This document shows, piece after piece, positions 63,301 through 64,000 of a DNA stretch of 64,000 nucleotides (positions are counted from its first letter, which is position 1; each line of letters opens with the position of its first letter). The notes below the pieces were generated by a model. It had not been told where the DNA came from and made no database searches. It saw only the letters and a program-made list of their open reading frames with translations. This DNA is from Tabrizicola oligotrophica (GTDB lineage Bacteria; Pseudomonadota; Alphaproteobacteria; Rhodobacterales; Rhodobacteraceae), in contig NZ_JAAIVJ010000004.1 of the NCBI RefSeq assembly GCF_011008935.1, positions 186,001 through 250,000 of the forward strand, read 5' to 3'. Made by a program: the position numbers and the translations under genes.

Positions 63301-64000
63301 GCCCGACGCTGTCATAGACCCGCAGCGAGTAGGCCATGTCGGCGGTGCCATCGGCCGGAACATTCCACGCCGCCGTGCCGTTCGGCGACACCGGCAGAAC
63401 GGCGATCACCCGGCCCGGGTCGCGCCGGTCCACGATGCGGACTTCGGACTTGGCGATATAGGCGGGATAGTTGCTGGAAGACCGGAACACCACGCTGTCC
63501 CCCGCCGCATAGCTGCGCCGCAGGTCATTGGTGGAAACCGCCAGCCGCTGCTTCGCGCCCAGCCGGTCGAAGGTCACCGAGACACCGGCCGCGGCCAGCG
63601 TCTCGTCGATGGTGCGCAGGTCGTTGGCGACCCGGACAGGCGCCCCGGCAATGATCTTCGCCGGACCACCCGAACCCGGGGCGTCAATGATGATCGAGTA
63701 GCCCTGTTCCCCCAGAGGACCGCTGGCGACATCGCCCTCGGTATTGGCCCCCGCGGGCATGGACACCACCGTCCCCGCGCTGGAGTGAACACAGCCTTCC
63801 GGCAGGCGACCGTCCACCAGGGCACAGCCTTCCACCGGGGTCAGCGGCGGCACGGCCAGCCCGCCGTCCTGCGACAGACCTTGCCCTGCGGCCAGCGCGA
63901 TCGCCATGGCGCTTGTGAAGGCCAGACGGCGGCGAAGCGCCGTTCCAGCCGACCAGAAACTGGCCCCGGCAGAGGGTTCAGACACCTTGCGATAGTTCAC
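60353..64000 (-). CDS. very large outer-membrane beta-barrel protein, partial at window edge
   Basis: The visible part is 1215 residues. It has a signal-like N-terminus (RRLAFTSAMAIALAAGQGLS), an extracellular-type region with Ig-like strands (residues about 60-360), and from about 400 onward repeated amphipathic strands with alternating aromatic residues, ending in a C-terminal Phe, as outer-membrane barrels do. The frame reaches the window edge at a GTG codon, so the true start may lie just beyond; GTG at 64000 is possible. I know similar large proteins in this family only as uncharacterised. Its role is unknown. Confidence 0.7.
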   Translation of the reverse strand: MNYRKVSEPSAGASFWSAGTALRRRLAFTSAMAIALAAGQGLSQDGGLAVPPLTPVEGCALVDGRLPEGCVHSSAGTVVSMPAGANTEGDVASGPLGEQGYSIIIDAPGSGGPAKIIAGAPVRVANDLRTIDETLAAAGVSVTFDRLGAKQRLAVSTNDLRRSYAAGDSVVFRSSSNYPAYIAKSEVRIVDRRDPGRVIAVLPVSPNGTAAWNVPADGTADMAYSLRVYDSVGRYDETVFLPISRSSQRLASPVLDGSIIAAGEGEDMTRRRSIPVNGGAVTISADNVPAGSTVMVMGEAVPVDAGGAFVTQRILPPGLQQVRVGVGGRDFSRPVEIPQEDWFYFAMVDLTVGKSDGETYELGRVAGYAKGTMANGVTVTAAIDTREQELDNIFNDLGAKEPSSVLRRIQDNDVYPTFGDDSTIIEDAPTSGKLYLKVQKDNSHLLWGDFKNADDGTSLIRSDRTLYGLQGVHESVGQTAHGEPRLRVSAYAAQPDRLAQRDVLRGTGGTTYFLRRQDILTGTATLYIQMRDPVTGLVVQTRRLVEGQDYEINYFQGVVILAQPLSTAATSGVVSDRPLGDYDLDLVAQYEYVPTVGNVDGTSAGLRVEGWVNDSLRLGASAQRESTGLADNDLVGVDMLMRRSDKTYLSAEYARSKGPGFGFDQSLNGGLDYLTDPTAGMVGRPAQSVRVEGRADLAEITNGRAEGYVLAYYDEKERGFISPDYNIAQDQKAAGLEGELVLNPSARLTFGVEKLRRGAAEDREDGRLGVIYDINDQWQAEAEVAHTDRFDPSAAPRYNGTRTDAAVRLTYTRDEDLSAWVFGQATLDVTGGLPKNNRVGFGVKARLTEQITFDGEISDGSLGGAGHALVTYEPNAATSLHMGYRLDPMRRFDGTGFPGDDGGVWVVGGQSRISDSVTLRAENTLDRKGDTPSLASAYGVTFTPNDQWTYDGSVFYGESEDPSTGVFKRRGLTMGVHYAEGERLQAGVKGEFRRETSTSNPALNRKTWGLSGYARMQINDATRFLANIDALVSSSDQTSLRDGRYIEANLGLAYRPVDNDRLNLLARYTYLYDLPGPDQVNFEGNLNGPRQKSHILSIDANYDVTQEVTIGGKLGYRKAKVADRGASAFTDSTATLGVLRMDYHMVHNWDISAEARVMRFHETGVTEKAAVLGVWRYFGNNVKAGVGYQWGKVSSDLREIEGGKEGAFLNIVATF

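Noticed and set aside
1-64000. CRISPR arrays, tRNA or rRNA genes, insertion sequences, prophage genes
   Set aside because: No regularly spaced direct repeats, cloverleaf sequences, transposase or phage structural genes were seen on reading both strands.

Overview
The window is GC-rich alphaproteobacterial DNA, almost certainly from the Rhodobacteraceae (Rhodobacter/Gemmobacter/Paracoccus-like). The evidence is the split b/b' ATP synthase genes, a MipZ division ATPase, an imelysin/bacterioferritin/HemP iron locus, the Rhodobacteraceae-style 3' repeats containing GGATATTT, and compact minus-strand operons with ATGA-type overlaps. No rRNA, tRNA, CRISPR array, prophage or transposase was found.

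Layout. (1) 1-7.3 kb: a minus-strand operon of mostly uncharacterised genes built round a AAA-type ATPase and a long coiled-coil protein, ending in two small membrane-protein genes. A DUF559 endonuclease-like gene flanked by palindromic repeats sits inside it. (2) 7.5-13.1 kb: an exported protein of unknown function, panB-panC, a cupin, pheS and a hypothetical. (3) 13.2-19.1 kb: an iron locus, hemP - imelysin - bfd - bfr - di-heme DUF1111 protein - imelysin - Tat-exported DUF1513 protein; hemP is only 45 codons long. (4) 19.6-20.9 kb: a P1-family peptidase without an ATG start and a small membrane protein. (5) 21-37.5 kb: a hybrid NRPS/PKS locus inside a glycan-type locus. The NRPS is formyltransferase - degenerate region - adenylation domain split by a luciferase-like monooxygenase - PCP. 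The PKS is KS-AT-KR-DH-ACP-TE. Two family-2 glycosyltransferases, an O-antigen-ligase-like protein, an acyltransferase and a WecG-type glycosyltransferase accompany them. This is the best candidate for an undescribed system. (6) 37.6-42.1 kb: adenosine kinase, endonuclease III, Ada-like methyltransferase, OmpA-type lipoprotein, GntR regulator. (7) 42.1-44.8 kb: F0 ATP synthase operon atpI-B-E-X-F. (8) 45-48.6 kb: ArsR-type regulator, malonyl-CoA ligase (matB), mipZ, rpmE, rplS. (9) 49.4-52 kb: a cobalamin riboswitch followed by a Rieske oxygenase/reductase pair resembling glycine betaine demethylase (gbcAB), lying between rplS and trmD. (10) 52-58 kb: trmD, a sulfotransferase-like gene, a membrane protein, rimM, rpsP, chorismate mutase, an acetyltransferase and ffh. 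(11) 58.5-64 kb: a CAP-domain RTX secreted protein and a very large outer-membrane protein that reaches the window edge.

How parts fit together. In region 5 the NRPS would load, formylate and oxidise one amino acid, with a glycine-like specificity code by eye. The PKS would extend it once and release it, and the neighbouring sugar genes suggest a glycosylated or surface-linked product. Region 3 combines haem uptake, periplasmic iron handling and iron storage. Region 9 suggests that oxygen-dependent betaine demethylation is switched off when cobalamin is plentiful. Two repeat families recur: a palindromic CCCCTCCCC/GGGGAGGGG element (six copies) and a hairpin-GGATATTT element placed in sense orientation just 3' of genes (three copies).
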